Of a DNA stretch of 64,000 nucleotides, positions 36,338 through 50,007 are shown one piece after another. Location: positions 310,001 through 374,000 of the forward strand of contig NZ_JADWPE010000003.1 of the NCBI RefSeq assembly GCF_017308985.1. Direction: 5' to 3'. The position numbers and the translations under genes were made by a program. Source of the stretch: Lysobacter changpingensis. GTDB taxonomy: Bacteria; Pseudomonadota; Gammaproteobacteria; Xanthomonadales; Xanthomonadaceae. The notes under the pieces were generated by a model. The model did not search any database. It saw only the letters and a program-made list of their open reading frames with translations, and had not been told where the DNA came from. Positions within the stretch are counted from its first letter, which is position 1. Each line of letters begins with the position of its first letter.

Positions 36338-36790
36338 TCAGGCGACGACTTTGGGGACGATGATCTTCAGTCCCTTGAAGTAGTCGCGAAAGAATCCTGC
36401 GTCCCGGGTGATGAGTCCCGAGCACTGCAGCAACGCATGCGCGCCGACGATGAAATCGGGCACGGTGCGCGGTGAAATCTGGCCGGCCTGCCCCGCGGCG
36501 CGGCGGCGCTGGTTGAAACGGCGCTGCATCTCGCCGGCGCGGATCGCCGAACGGCGCTCCACCGGCAAGTAACGCATGCCCATCTCCTCGACGACGTCCA
36601 TGATGTCGGTGCCGTGTCCCAGGCCCGCGGTGATCTCGCTGACCACCACGTCGCACAGCACCACCGGGCCCTGCGCGAGCGCGTCGCGCACGCACTGCTC
36701 GGCGGCGTCGGCCATGCCGGCGTCTTCGCCCAGCAGGTCGATCAGCACCGAGGTGTCGATGGCGATCATGGTTCCGGCAGGAATGCTCAT
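36338..36790 (-). CDS. PIN-domain toxin (VapC-like)
   Basis: A 150-residue PIN-domain protein, probably a Mg-dependent ribonuclease. The acidic pocket is visible: Asp in [10 protein letters not shown], Glu in VVSEITAG, Asp in [12 protein letters not shown] and Asp in ITRDAGFF. The ATG at 36790 lies 4 bases after the antitoxin stop; an ATG at 36769 (MIAIDTSVL) gives the more usual VapC start and is a real alternative. It sits between acnB and acnA. It appears intact, with all four acidic residues. Confidence 0.82.
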   Translation of the reverse strand: MSIPAGTMIAIDTSVLIDLLGEDAGMADAAEQCVRDALAQGPVVLCDVVVSEITAGLGHGTDIMDVVEEMGMRYLPVERRSAIRAGEMQRRFNQRRRAAGQAGQISPRTVPDFIVGAHALLQCSGLITRDAGFFRDYFKGLKIIVPKVVA

Positions 36791-36794
36791 GCGA

Positions 36795-37040
36795 TCACTC
36801 GTCCAGCGGATCGCCCGGCGCGCGTCCGCGCAGCTCGCGCATGATGTCGTCCGTCCTCACGCCCTCGGGCAGCTTGAAACGGCCGCGCGCGCGCGAGATG
36901 GCGTCGTCGACGTTCTTGCGAAGGATGATCCGGCTGCCTTCCAGTTCCACCTTGAGCAGCGTGCCCTTGGTCAGGCCCAGCGCGTCGCGCACGGCCTTGG
37001 GCAGGGTGATCTGGCCACGTTCGGCGACGATGGCTTCCAT
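36795..37040 (-). CDS. AbrB/SpoVT-type antitoxin (VapB-like)
   Basis: An 81-residue protein starting MEAIVAERGQITLPKAVRDALGL, the swapped-hairpin AbrB/MazE DNA-binding domain, followed by a charged C-terminal tail (RGRFKLPEGVRTDDIMREL) that would wrap the toxin. ATG 37040 with GGAGGTACGCC upstream is preferred to the longer frame starting at 37088. The pair probably represses its own promoter in the 230-base gap before acnA. Confidence 0.8.
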   Translation of the reverse strand: MEAIVAERGQITLPKAVRDALGLTKGTLLKVELEGSRIILRKNVDDAISRARGRFKLPEGVRTDDIMRELRGRAPGDPLDE

Positions 37041-37271
37041 GGCGTACCTCCTCGGGCGGACGGGACTTCCGAAAAATCCGGTATGCATGAATGATACATA
37101 CCATTCCGCCCATACTCAATCGCGCATAATCTGGCAAGCGCACAATGGCGCCCTGTTCAGGCGTAAGACCTTCGTCCGGTCGGCGCCTTAACGCGAGCAG
37201 CGGATAATCGACCGGACCGATCGTCCTCTCCGAGCCAGACTCGCCATTCAGCCAAGCCGCCAGGAGGCCCC

Positions 37272-40037
<2,766 letters not shown>

Positions 40038-40046
40038 TGCGTGTTT

Positions 40047-40071
40047 GGGCCCTCTCCTTCAGAGAGGGCCC
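40047..40071. terminator. Palindrome after acnA (REP-like, probable terminator)
   Basis: GGGCCCTCTC-CTTCA-GAGAGGGCCC is a perfect 10-base-pair stem. It belongs to the CCTCTCC repeat family and lies 10 bases after the acnA stop, so it may double as a terminator. It has no T-run. Confidence 0.65.
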
Positions 40072-40139
40072 ACCAGGGTCGGCGGAGATCGCGACCAACA
40101 GGTCGCACGAATGAGCAGCCCTCGCCCGCCCTGAAAGCG

Positions 40140-40580
40140 CTACAACCGCCCCTCCCACGCCACGCTCGTCATCCGCCATTCCCCATCGACTTCGCGCCAT
40201 CCGGTCGTCACGTCGTACAGCCGCGCGGCATCCGGCAGCAACTGCCCGGAACCCCCGGTCAACGCGACGCTGAAGCGTGCCGTCGCATGTTCGTCCTGCA
40301 GTTCGATGGCCACCGGCCCGACGTTCGCACCGACCGTGCCATGGCGCAGGAACATCATCTGCGCCATGCGCCGCGCGCCGGCGCGATCGAGCGAGCCGGG
40401 GCCGACGAAGTCCTCCGCCAGCACACCTTCCAGCGCGGAGGCGTCCTTCTTCTCGATCGCCGCCTGCAGCTCGCCCATCGTTTCGCGCAGGCGCTCCTCC
40501 GGCGCGCTCCGCCCGCAGGCCGCCAGCGCGAACGCAAGGCAGGCCGCCGCGACGACGACGAAACCTTTCCCCTTCCCCAT
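40140..40580 (-). CDS. Lipoprotein with SnoaL/NTF2-like domain
   Basis: A 146-residue lipoprotein: MGKGKGFVVVAAACLAFALAAC with lipobox LAAC. The mature part (RLRETMGELQAAIEKKDASALEGVLAEDFVGPG ... TGWREVDGEWRMTSVAWEG) has the pattern of a SnoaL-like/NTF2 cone fold, often a ligand-binding or dimerisation domain. I chose ATG 40580 with AGGGGG 8 bases upstream. A longer frame to 40889 overlaps rpfB and is not supported. It is divergent from rpfB and convergent with acnA. Function unknown. Confidence 0.7.
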   Translation of the reverse strand: MGKGKGFVVVAAACLAFALAACGRSAPEERLRETMGELQAAIEKKDASALEGVLAEDFVGPGSLDRAGARRMAQMMFLRHGTVGANVGPVAIELQDEHATARFSVALTGGSGQLLPDAARLYDVTTGWREVDGEWRMTSVAWEGRL

Positions 40581-40677
40581 TGCAACCACCCCCTGACGAT
40601 GCATCAGCGCGACATCCTGCCATGGACCTGCGCGCCGGAGCCGCGCCGCAGCGCGCCTTGCCAGTCCTCCGGAGCCT

Positions 40678-40713
40678 ATGCTCCAATCGTCCGGACACCG
40701 TACGGTGGAGCAT
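40678..40713. promoter_or_regulatory. Inverted repeat in the rpfB upstream region
   Basis: ATGCTCCA (40678-40685) and TGGAGCAT (40706-40713) are perfect 8-base complements, centre to centre 28 bases apart. The 20-base spacer holds TCCGGA and CCGTACGG palindromes. It lies 73 bases before the rpfB start and on the back side of the divergent lipoprotein gene, so it could bind a dimeric regulator of either. No regulator is known from sequence. Confidence 0.4.
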
Positions 40714-40785
40714 CCATGGAATGCGACCGACGGAACTGCAGGCCGGAACACTGGCCCCGATAACGGCGATGGAGAGGGGATCGCG

Positions 40786-42465
40786 ATGAGTTTCGAACGT
40801 CCGTGGCTGGCACAGTACCCCGAGCGGGTTCCGGCGGAGATCGACGTGGACGAGTTCCCGTCCGTCGTCGCCGTGCTGGAAAGCGCCATCCAGAATTACC
40901 GCGACCGCCCGGCCTTCGCCAATCTCGGCAAGACCCTCAGCTATGCCGAAATCGACCAGCTCAGCGCGCAGTTCGCCGCGTACCTGCTGGGCGAGCTGAA
41001 ACTGAAGAAGGGCGATCGCGTCGCGATCATGATGCCCAACTGCCTGCAGTACCCGATCGCCACGTTCGGCGTGCTGCGCGCGGGGCTGACGGTGGTCAAC
41101 ACCAATCCGATGTACACCGCGCGCGAGTTGAAGCACCAGCTGGTGGATTCGGGCGCGAGCGTGATCCTGGTGCTCGACAACTTCGCGCACACCGTGCAGG
41201 AAGTGATCGGCGACACGCAGGTCAAGCAGGTCATCACCACCGGCCTGGGCGACATGCTCGGCTTCCCGAAGGGCGCGATCGTCAACTTCGTCCTGAAGTA
41301 CATCAAGAAGATGGTGCCCGAGTACGACCTGCCGGGCGCGATCCGTTTCCGCGACGCGCTCGCGCGGGGCAGCCGGCACTCGCTGCCGGAAGTCGACATC
41401 GAGTCGTCCGACATCGCCTTCCTGCAGTACACCGGCGGCACCACGGGCGTGGCGAAGGGCGCGATGCTCACCCACCGCAACATGGTCGCCAACATGCAGC
41501 AGGCCGCGGCGTGGGTCGGCACCAACGTGAAGTACGGCGAGGAGATCATCATCACCGCGCTGCCGCTGTACCACATCTTCGCGCTCACGGCGAACGGCCT
41601 GGTGTTCATGAAGTTCGGTGGGCTGAACCACATGATCACCAACCCGCGCGACATGAAGGGCTTCGTCAAGGAGCTCAAGGGCGTGCGCTTCACCGCGATC
41701 ACCGGCGTCAACACGCTGTTCAACGGGCTGCTCAACACGCCGGGCTTCAGCGACGTGGATTTCTCCGGGCTGCACCTGACGCTCGGTGGCGGCATGGCCG
41801 TGCAGCGCTCGGTCGCCGAGCGCTGGAAACAGGTCACCGGCGTGACCCTGGTGGAAGCCTACGGTCTGACCGAATCGGCCCCGGCGGCGTGCATCAATCC
41901 GATGGACCTGGCCGACTACAACGGCTCCATCGGCCTGCCGATCTCCTCCACCGATGCCTGCGTCAAGGACGAGAACGGCAACGCGCTGCCGCAGGGCCAG
42001 GTGGGCGAGCTGTGCATCCGCGGCCCGCAGGTCATGAAAGGCTACTGGAAACGCCCCGAGGAAACCGCCGCGGCCATCGACGACGACGGCTGGCTGCACA
42101 CCGGCGACATGGCGCGCATGGACGAGAAGGGCTTCTTCTACATCGTCGACCGCAAGAAGGACATGATCCTGGTGTCGGGCTTCAACGTGTACCCGAACGA
42201 GGTCGAGGACGTGATCGCGATGATGCCGGGCGTGCTCGAAGTCGCCGCCGTCGGCGTGCCGGACGAGAAGTCCGGCGAGGCGGTCAAGGTGGTCATCGTG
42301 CGCAAGGATCCATCGCTGACCGCCGAGCAGGTCAAGGCCCACGCGCGCGAGAACCTCACCGGCTACAAGCATCCCCGGTACGTCGAGTTCCGCACCGAGC
42401 TTCCAAAGACCAACGTGGGCAAGATCCTGCGTCGCGAACTGCGGGACGCCCCTGCTCCCCACTGA
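40786..42465 (+). CDS. rpfB: RpfB, FadD-type long-chain fatty acyl-CoA ligase
   Basis: A 559-residue AMP-forming acyl-CoA ligase. ATP motif: LQYTGGTTGVAKGAMLTHRN; adenylation core: GLTESAPAACINP; hinge and C-terminal blocks: GWLHTGDMARMDEKGFFYIVDRKKDMILVSGFNVYP, and the Lys near TNVGKILRREL. In Xanthomonas RpfB activates fatty acids and takes part in DSF turnover. The start MSFERPWLAQYPERVPAEID at 40786 with GAGGGG is canonical. It is followed by a strong terminator and then rpfF. Confidence 0.93.
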   Translation: MSFERPWLAQYPERVPAEIDVDEFPSVVAVLESAIQNYRDRPAFANLGKTLSYAEIDQLSAQFAAYLLGELKLKKGDRVAIMMPNCLQYPIATFGVLRAGLTVVNTNPMYTARELKHQLVDSGASVILVLDNFAHTVQEVIGDTQVKQVITTGLGDMLGFPKGAIVNFVLKYIKKMVPEYDLPGAIRFRDALARGSRHSLPEVDIESSDIAFLQYTGGTTGVAKGAMLTHRNMVANMQQAAAWVGTNVKYGEEIIITALPLYHIFALTANGLVFMKFGGLNHMITNPRDMKGFVKELKGVRFTAITGVNTLFNGLLNTPGFSDVDFSGLHLTLGGGMAVQRSVAERWKQVTGVTLVEAYGLTESAPAACINPMDLADYNGSIGLPISSTDACVKDENGNALPQGQVGELCIRGPQVMKGYWKRPEETAAAIDDDGWLHTGDMARMDEKGFFYIVDRKKDMILVSGFNVYPNEVEDVIAMMPGVLEVAAVGVPDEKSGEAVKVVIVRKDPSLTAEQVKAHARENLTGYKHPRYVEFRTELPKTNVGKILRRELRDAPAPH

Positions 42466-42496
42466 ACCTCGCCTGCCCGTTTGTCGGACGCTTCAT

Positions 42497-42531
42497 GAAA
42501 GCCCCTCCCCGCGCGGAGGGGCTTTCTCTTT
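42497..42531 (+). terminator. Strong terminator between rpfB and rpfF
   Basis: GAAAGCCCCTCC and GGAGGGGCTTTC form a perfect 12-base-pair stem with the 6-base loop CCGCGC, followed by TCTTTT. It lies 31 bases after rpfB and 105 bases before the rpfF start. Confidence 0.88.
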
Positions 42532-42631
42532 TGTCCAGAGGTCGCGGTGTAGCATCGCGCGGGTGGGCAACACCCCCTGCCGCTCGCTGCCCACTCCCTG
42601 CCTGCGGGCGGCCAGTGCCGAGGACCGCAAC

Positions 42632-43507
42632 ATGAGCATGATCGAGAAACTGCACCGCACGCGCGCCTACCCGACCCTGCGCGTCGAATCCGACCCCGCG
42701 GGCGACACCCACTGGATGTACATGCACAACGACCATGCACAGGGCGCGCGTCCGTGCTTCCGCACGGAACTCATGGACGACATGTGGAGCTTCCTCAATT
42801 CGATCACGCTGCGCGACAACCAGCGCCAGAGCGGACGTCTTCGCCACGTCGTACTCGCCTCTTCCGCGCCGCACGCGTTCAATCTCGGCGGCGATCTCGC
42901 GCTGTTCTCGCAACTGATCCGCGCGAACGATCGCGAACACCTGCTCGCCTACGCGCGCCGCTGCGTGGACGGCGTGCATCACTTCCACACCGGCCTGGGC
43001 GGCGACGTGCGCACCGTCGCGCTGGTGCAGGGCGATGCGCTGGGCGGCGGCCTGGAGCTCGCACTGTCGTGCCATACCATCGTCGCGGAGCAAGGCGTCG
43101 AGATGGGCCTGCCGGAGGTGCTGTTCGGCCTCTTCCCGGGCATGGGCGCGTACTCGTTCCTGTGCAAGCGCGTTTCGCCGCAACTCGCCGAACGGCTGAT
43201 CCTGGAAGGCACGATCGCGCCGAGCGAGGAATGGCATCGCATGGGCGTGGTCGACCTCCTGGTGCCCAAGGGCGAAGGCGAGGCCGCGGTCAACGACGTG
43301 ATCCGCCGCCAGCAACGCGCCCCGCACGCGCATCTGGCGATGAACGCCGTGCGCGGCATCGGCCAGCCGGTCGGTTACGACGAACTGATGGGGATCACCG
43401 AAGTCTGGGTCGACACCGCGCTGGCGCTGGGCGAGAAGGCGCTGCGGACGATGGAACGCATCGTACGGGCGCAGGAGCGTCGTTCCGGAACCGAAGCCGC
43501 CGCGTGA
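42632..43507 (+). CDS. rpfF: RpfF, DSF signal synthase (enoyl-CoA hydratase family)
   Basis: A 291-residue crotonase-family enzyme that makes the diffusible signal factor cis-2-unsaturated fatty acids from acyl-ACP (dehydratase plus thioesterase). The two catalytic glutamates are in place: Glu142 in GGGLELALSCHTI and Glu162 in EMGLPEVLFGLFPG. Also present are the oxyanion-hole segment HAFNLGGDLALFSQ and GAYSFLCKRVSPQLAERLILEG. The ATG at 42632 gives MSMIEKLHRTRAYPTLRVE. It sits between rpfB and the convergent rpfC. In Xanthomonas, RpfC also binds and holds back RpfF at low cell density. Confidence 0.95.
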   Translation: MSMIEKLHRTRAYPTLRVESDPAGDTHWMYMHNDHAQGARPCFRTELMDDMWSFLNSITLRDNQRQSGRLRHVVLASSAPHAFNLGGDLALFSQLIRANDREHLLAYARRCVDGVHHFHTGLGGDVRTVALVQGDALGGGLELALSCHTIVAEQGVEMGLPEVLFGLFPGMGAYSFLCKRVSPQLAERLILEGTIAPSEEWHRMGVVDLLVPKGEGEAAVNDVIRRQQRAPHAHLAMNAVRGIGQPVGYDELMGITEVWVDTALALGEKALRTMERIVRAQERRSGTEAAA

Positions 43508-43581
43508 CGGCGGTCCGGGGCACGAACCTCAGCACGACTACGGCACCACGGGGACGAACGGGCCGGACCTGCGGCCCGGGA

Positions 43582-45771
43582 TCAGGGGGAGCGCTCGCTT
43601 TCACCGCGCGCGGCACGCTGCCGTTCGCGGGCTTCGAGCGCCGCCCTGCCCTGCGCCAGCCGTTCGCGCAGGCGCGACAGGTGCGATGACCAGTCCCGCG
43701 CCAGCTGCCAGTCCGGAAGGCGCATCAACTCGCCGCTGATCGCGGCCAGCTTGATCAGGCCCAGGTTGCTGGCGACACCCTTGAGCGCGTGCGCCTGGTC
43801 GCGCGTGCGTTCCCAGTCGGCGCGCTGCGCGCAGGCTTCGAGCTGTTGCAGGCACTTGTCTGCGTCCACCAGGCACTGCGCGATGAACTCACGCTCGAAC
43901 CCCGCGCCCATGCCGAGCGCGCCCAGTTCGTCCAGCACGGACGGGTCGAAATGGCTGTCGCTGGCGAGTGCGGTGGCTTCCCCGCGCGGCGGCGCGACCA
44001 CCGTCGTGGCGACGCGCTGGTTCGCCGCGATGTCGGCCAGCGTGTCGAGCAGCCGCGTGGTCGAAACCGGCTTGGACAGGAAGGCGCGCGCGCCGGCCTG
44101 CTCGCAGGCCTGGATCGATCCGGTGGTGACGTCGGCGCTCAGGATCAGCACGGGCGTACGTCGCCCACTTCCGGCTTCCATGACGCGCAGTTGCCGCAAC
44201 AGGTCCAGACCGCTGACGTCGGGCATGTGCAGGTCGGTGATCACCGCGTCGTAGTCCGAGGTCGCCAGTGCGTTGAGCACTTCCTCGCCGCCTTCGACGC
44301 ACACCACGCGGTGCCCCGCCTTCTGCAGCAGCCGCTGCAGCACCATGCGGTTGGCGATGTGGTCGTCGGCGACGATGATCGACAGGCTGCGCACGCGGGC
44401 GCGATGGCGCAGGAACGGATCGGAGAAAGCGATGACGTTGGGCGCCGTTCCGGCAGGGCCCTGCTCCGGCGCGAACGTGTCATCGGGCTGCGACTCGATC
44501 TCCGCGCGCTCGAACGGCAACTCGACCCAGAACCGGCTTCCGCCGCCCTCCATGGGTTCGTAGCCGATGCTTCCGCCCATGCCTTCGGCGAGCCCCTTGG
44601 CGATCGTCGTGCCCAGGCCGGTGCCGCCGTAGCGGCGCGCGAGGCTGACGTCAGCCTGCTCGAACGGCTTGAACAGGCGCTGGCGCATCGCCGCGGGAAC
44701 GCCGATGCCGGTGTCGGTCACCGTGAAACGCAGGCGCACGCGCTCGGCGGTGGGATCCAGCACGGCCACGTCCACGCGGACCAAGCCCTGGTCGGTGAAC
44801 TTCACCGCGTTACCGGCGAGATTGATCAGGATCTGCCGCACGTGGCCCACGTCCCCGCGAAGGACCTCGGGCACGTCGCGGGCGATGGCGACCTCGTACT
44901 TCAGCTGCTTGGCGCGCGCCTGCGGCTGCAGGATCAGGCTGATGCTGTCCATCAGCTCGCGCGGGGTGAAATCGACGCGGTCGAGCTTGAGCTTGCCGGC
45001 CTCGATCGCGGAGATGTCCAGCACGTCCTCGACCAGCGACAACAGGCTGCGCGTGGACGCCTGGATCGTGCTCAGGCACTCGCGCTGCTCGTTGTCGAGC
45101 TTCGTGGTCGCCAGCAGTTCGGACATGCCCGCCAAACCGTTGAGCGGCGTGCGGAACTCGTGGCTCATGTTGGCCAGGAAGCGACTCTTGGCTTCGTTGG
45201 CGCGCCGCGCCTCGTCGGTGGCCGTGGTCAGCGCCCGCAGCAGGCCGGAGAGATACAGCGGAATGGCGACGAGCCCGAGCAGCAGGCCGATGCCGAGCAC
45301 GCGGTTCGACAGCCAGTATTCGTTGAATGTCACCACCGAACCGAAGCTGGCGAACGCCATCGCCACCGCGCCGTACAGGTAGCCGTTGCCGAAACGCAGG
45401 CCGTTGCCGATGGTGACCCACATCAGGATCACGTAGACCCATGCGAGCGGTTCGCCGATGTGGATCATCGCCGCGGCCATCAGGCCGTAATCGGAGATCA
45501 TCCCGATGATGCGCCGCAGGTGCGATTTACCGGGGCGCCAGAGGATCCACGCGATCAGGAACACACCGACCGCGAAACCCGTCTCGACCATCTTCAGAAC
45601 GTTGACGTACTCCTTCGACGGGAGCGCGCCGGTGGCGCCGCGGACGAGCATGTAGGCCAGCACGACGGAGAGCACCGCAAGGCGTACGAAGGCCTGCCCG
45701 TGTTCGCTGTCGGGCCGCCGCGAAAGTTCCCTCTGCACGTTGCGCACCATGCGGTGCAGGACGCTCAACAT
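43582..45771 (-). CDS. rpfC: RpfC, hybrid sensor kinase for DSF
   Basis: A 729-residue hybrid kinase. Five hydrophobic segments span about residues 28-180 (sensor part). The HisKA has H204 in [12 protein letters not shown]; the HATPase has N321 ([11 protein letters not shown]) and DTGIG; the receiver phosphate acceptor is D513 ([13 protein letters not shown]); the HPt histidine is H661 ([13 protein letters not shown]). It receives DSF at its N-terminus and passes phosphate to RpfG. Order and lengths match Xanthomonas RpfC. It is 6 bases after rpfG on the same strand, without rpfH between them, and convergent with rpfF. Confidence 0.95.
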   Translation of the reverse strand: MLSVLHRMVRNVQRELSRRPDSEHGQAFVRLAVLSVVLAYMLVRGATGALPSKEYVNVLKMVETGFAVGVFLIAWILWRPGKSHLRRIIGMISDYGLMAAAMIHIGEPLAWVYVILMWVTIGNGLRFGNGYLYGAVAMAFASFGSVVTFNEYWLSNRVLGIGLLLGLVAIPLYLSGLLRALTTATDEARRANEAKSRFLANMSHEFRTPLNGLAGMSELLATTKLDNEQRECLSTIQASTRSLLSLVEDVLDISAIEAGKLKLDRVDFTPRELMDSISLILQPQARAKQLKYEVAIARDVPEVLRGDVGHVRQILINLAGNAVKFTDQGLVRVDVAVLDPTAERVRLRFTVTDTGIGVPAAMRQRLFKPFEQADVSLARRYGGTGLGTTIAKGLAEGMGGSIGYEPMEGGGSRFWVELPFERAEIESQPDDTFAPEQGPAGTAPNVIAFSDPFLRHRARVRSLSIIVADDHIANRMVLQRLLQKAGHRVVCVEGGEEVLNALATSDYDAVITDLHMPDVSGLDLLRQLRVMEAGSGRRTPVLILSADVTTGSIQACEQAGARAFLSKPVSTTRLLDTLADIAANQRVATTVVAPPRGEATALASDSHFDPSVLDELGALGMGAGFEREFIAQCLVDADKCLQQLEACAQRADWERTRDQAHALKGVASNLGLIKLAAISGELMRLPDWQLARDWSSHLSRLRERLAQGRAALEARERQRAARGESERSP

Positions 45772-45777
45772 CGCGGC

Positions 45778-46860
45778 TCACTCCAGGCCGGGGCGCGCGG
45801 ACACCGTCGAGAACCGGTTGCAGATGTCCTCCAGCCGCTCGCGGCTGCGGATCAGCGCGTCGACGCAGCGGGGGTCGAACAGGCGACCGCGCTGCGCGTA
45901 GAGATAACCCAGCGCCGCGTCCACGTCCCATGCCTTCTTGTACGGGCGGGGCGAGATCAGCGCGTCGAATACGTCGGCAACCGCGACGATCCTGGCTTCC
46001 AACGGGATTTCCTCCCCGCGCAGGCCATCCGGATAACCACTGCCGTCGTAGCGTTCGTGATGGCGCAGCGCGATGAGCGCGCCGGCCTGGATGAAACGGT
46101 TCTGGCTGCCGCTGAGCAGTTCATAGCCGATGCGCGGATGCCGGCGCATCACCGCGGTCTCGTCTTCCGACAGGGGGCCGGCCTTCATCAGGACGGCGTC
46201 CGGAATGGCGATCTTGCCGATGTCGTGCAGCGGCGCGGCCATTTCGATAACGCGGACTTCGTCCTCGAACATGCCCAGCTGCTCGGCGATCAGCCCGGCG
46301 ACGTGCGCCATGCGTTCCAGGTACGCGCTGGTGCCGGCGTCGCGGTATTCGATGGCGCGGGCGAGACGCGAGAGGGTTTCGCGCTCGCGCTCCTCGACCT
46401 CGTGCATGCTCGACAGCAGGCGCTGTTCCAGGGACAGCGCCCGCTGCTTCACGTTCTCGGACTGCTGGCGGAGTTGCAACAGGTTGCGGCAACGGGCCCG
46501 CAGTTCGCGCGGGCGCACCGGCTTGACGAGGAAGTCGATGACGCCCGCTTCCAGCGCGGCCTGCCGGATCGGCTCGTCGCCGACCACCGTCACCAGGATG
46601 ATCGGGATGTCGCGGTGCAGCGGGAGACGGCGGAAGCGGCGGGCGAATTCCAGCCCGTCCAGCGCCGGCATCCGGTAGTCGAGCAGCAACAGGTCCGGCT
46701 GGTTGGATTCGCACCAGCCCAGCGCGGCTTCGGGGTCGCCGAAATCGGACACATGCAGCTCGGACGAAATGTCCTCGATGATGTGGCGCAGCATCGTGCG
46801 CGCGGAGGTTTGGTCATCGACGATGACGACGTTCACATCGGGGTTCCGTAGAGCCGCCAC
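45778..46860 (-). CDS. rpfG: RpfG, HD-GYP response regulator (cyclic di-GMP phosphodiesterase)
   Basis: A 360-residue two-domain protein. Receiver: acceptor D61 in LLLLDYRMPALDG, with conserved Asp pair VDDQ at the start and Lys in FLVKPVRP. HD-GYP: H212-D213 in APLHDIGKIAIPD, G275-Y276-P277 in DGSGYPDGLRG, and HHERYDG. RpfG degrades cyclic di-GMP when phosphorylated through RpfC and so links DSF to virulence and motility genes. The start is a GTG at 46860; a GTG at 46836 is possible. It is the first gene of a pair with rpfC. Confidence 0.95.
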   Translation of the reverse strand: MAALRNPDVNVVIVDDQTSARTMLRHIIEDISSELHVSDFGDPEAALGWCESNQPDLLLLDYRMPALDGLEFARRFRRLPLHRDIPIILVTVVGDEPIRQAALEAGVIDFLVKPVRPRELRARCRNLLQLRQQSENVKQRALSLEQRLLSSMHEVEERERETLSRLARAIEYRDAGTSAYLERMAHVAGLIAEQLGMFEDEVRVIEMAAPLHDIGKIAIPDAVLMKAGPLSEDETAVMRRHPRIGYELLSGSQNRFIQAGALIALRHHERYDGSGYPDGLRGEEIPLEARIVAVADVFDALISPRPYKKAWDVDAALGYLYAQRGRLFDPRCVDALIRSRERLEDICNRFSTVSARPGLE

Positions 46861-47044
46861 CCCCTGTGGTGGCCGATGAGGGGAGCATACCCCGGGCCGG
46901 CGGCGCCCGCAGCCGGGAACCGACCCGGCTTGATATGGGAATCGGCTGACCCTGGCGTAGGCTTTAGCTGGGCTTCACTGCGGGACGCAGGGCCTGCGCT
47001 CCGGGCGCGGCCGACGTCGCCGGCCGCGCTGCCCGACACGTTGT

Positions 47045-47077
47045 GGGCTTGGATCCCGGCCTTCGCCGGGATGACGA
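47045..47077. repeat. Dispersed hairpin repeat, GGATCCCGGC type
   Basis: GGGCTTGGATCCCGGCCTTC followed by GCCGGGATGACGA, between rpfG and lysS. CCCGGC pairs with GCCGGG. It is one of five copies. Confidence 0.75.
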
Positions 47078-47110
47078 CATCGACGCGCCGCTATCCGGTC
47101 GGCAACGGCG

Positions 47111-48631
<1,521 letters not shown>

Positions 48632-48743
48632 GGGCTGGAGCAGTCGTGGGTTTCGAGAAGTGGGAATTGGGCCGGGCGAGCCGGGGAAGGCGTGCCGGAG
48701 AGGCTCATCCTCTCACTTCCCGCTCCTCCCCACCCGCCCTGCA

Positions 48744-49872
48744 TCAAACGGCGTCGGCGCGTTTCGAACCGGCTTCCAGGCCGGATTTCAGGCTGGCCTC
48801 GACGAATTCGTCCAGGTCGCCGTCGAGCACCTTCTGCGTGTCGCTGCGTTCGATGCCGGTGCGCAGGTCCTTGATGCGGCTCTGGTCGAGCACGTAGTTG
48901 CGGATCTGGCTGCCCCAGCCGATATCGGACTTGGTGGCCTCCACCGCGTCGCGCTCGGCGTTGCGCTTCTGGATTTCCAGCTCGTACAGCTTGGCCGCGA
49001 GCATCTTCATCGCACGGTCGCGGTTGGCGTGCTGGCTGCGTTCGGTCTGGCACGCGACCACGATCCCGCTCGGCACGTGCGTGATGCGCACGGCGGACTC
49101 GGTCTTGTTCACGTGCTGGCCGCCGGCGCCGGAGGACCGGTAGACATCGGTCTTCAGGTCCGCCGGATTGATCTCGATGTCGATCTTGTCGTCGACTTCG
49201 GGCGACACGAACACCGAGGTGAAACTGGTGTGCCGGCGGTTGTCCGAATCGAACGGCGACTTGCGCACCAGGCGGTGCACGCCGGTTTCGGTCTTGAGCC
49301 AGCCGTAGGCGAAATCGCCTTCCACGCGGAAGGTCGCCGACTTGATGCCGGCCACGTCGCCGCCGCTGACTTCCATCAGCTCGGCCTTCCAGCCGCGCGA
49401 TTCGGCCCAGCGCAGGTACATGCGCAGCAGGATTTCAGCCCAGTCCTGCGCCTCGGTGCCGCCGGCGCCGGCCTGGATGTCCACGAACGCGTTGGCCGCA
49501 TCCATCTTGCCGGAGAACATGCGCTGGAACTCGAGCTTCTCGACGTCCTTCGCATAGCGTTCGACGTCGTCGACCACGGCCTGCGCGGTGCCTTCGTCGT
49601 TCTCCATCTCGGCCAGTTCGAGCAGTTCGCCCGCGCCATTGAGGCCATCGGTGAGGTCGCGGATGCCGCCGACCACCTTGTCGAGCGAGGAACGCTCACG
49701 GCCAAGCGACTGGGCGCGGTCGGCGTCGTTCCAGACGTCCGGGCTTTCCAGTTCGCGGTTTACTTCTTCCAGACGTTCGACCTTGCGGTCGTAGTCAAAG
49801 ATACCCCCTGAGCGCATCCAGCCGACCGGTCAGGTCGGCGATGCGCTGGCGGACGGGATTAAGCTCGATCAT
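48744..49872 (-). CDS. prfB: Peptide chain release factor RF2, with programmed +1 frameshift
   Basis: RF2 recognises UGA and UAA. The reading begins at ATG 49872 ([25 protein letters not shown]), reaches an in-frame UGA at 49797-49795 and continues in the +1 frame. The second frame is the main body with the GGQ motif [20 protein letters not shown] and the SPF specificity motif in [15 protein letters not shown]. The full product is about 375 residues. Without the shift only a 25-residue peptide is made. It is followed by lysS, as in many bacteria. Automated annotation may start it in the second frame at 49817 or call it broken; it is intact. Confidence 0.96.
49795..49812 (-). promoter_or_regulatory. 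RF2 programmed frameshift site
   Basis: On the minus strand CTCAGGGGGTATCTTTGA, followed by C, is the canonical RF2 recoding signal: a Shine-Dalgarno-like AGGGGG just before the slippery CUU, then UGA-C. When RF2 is scarce, the UGA is read slowly and ribosomes slip +1, restoring synthesis. Confidence 0.95.
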
Positions 49873-50007
49873 GTCCGATTCGAATCGCGATGGTGAACCG
49901 CCGATTCTAACAAACACGGCTCCGACAAACGCGGTCCGTGGGCCGCGCGGAGCCGTGCGCCCGATCGGTGAGCACCCACCTGCCCTACGTCCGCCGGAAT
50001 CCGGCGC

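Noticed and set aside
43789-46851. 1020-codon plus-strand open frame opposite rpfC and rpfG
   Set aside because: It spans two real genes in antisense and has no motif. GC-rich third positions of the real genes suppress stop codons on the opposite strand.
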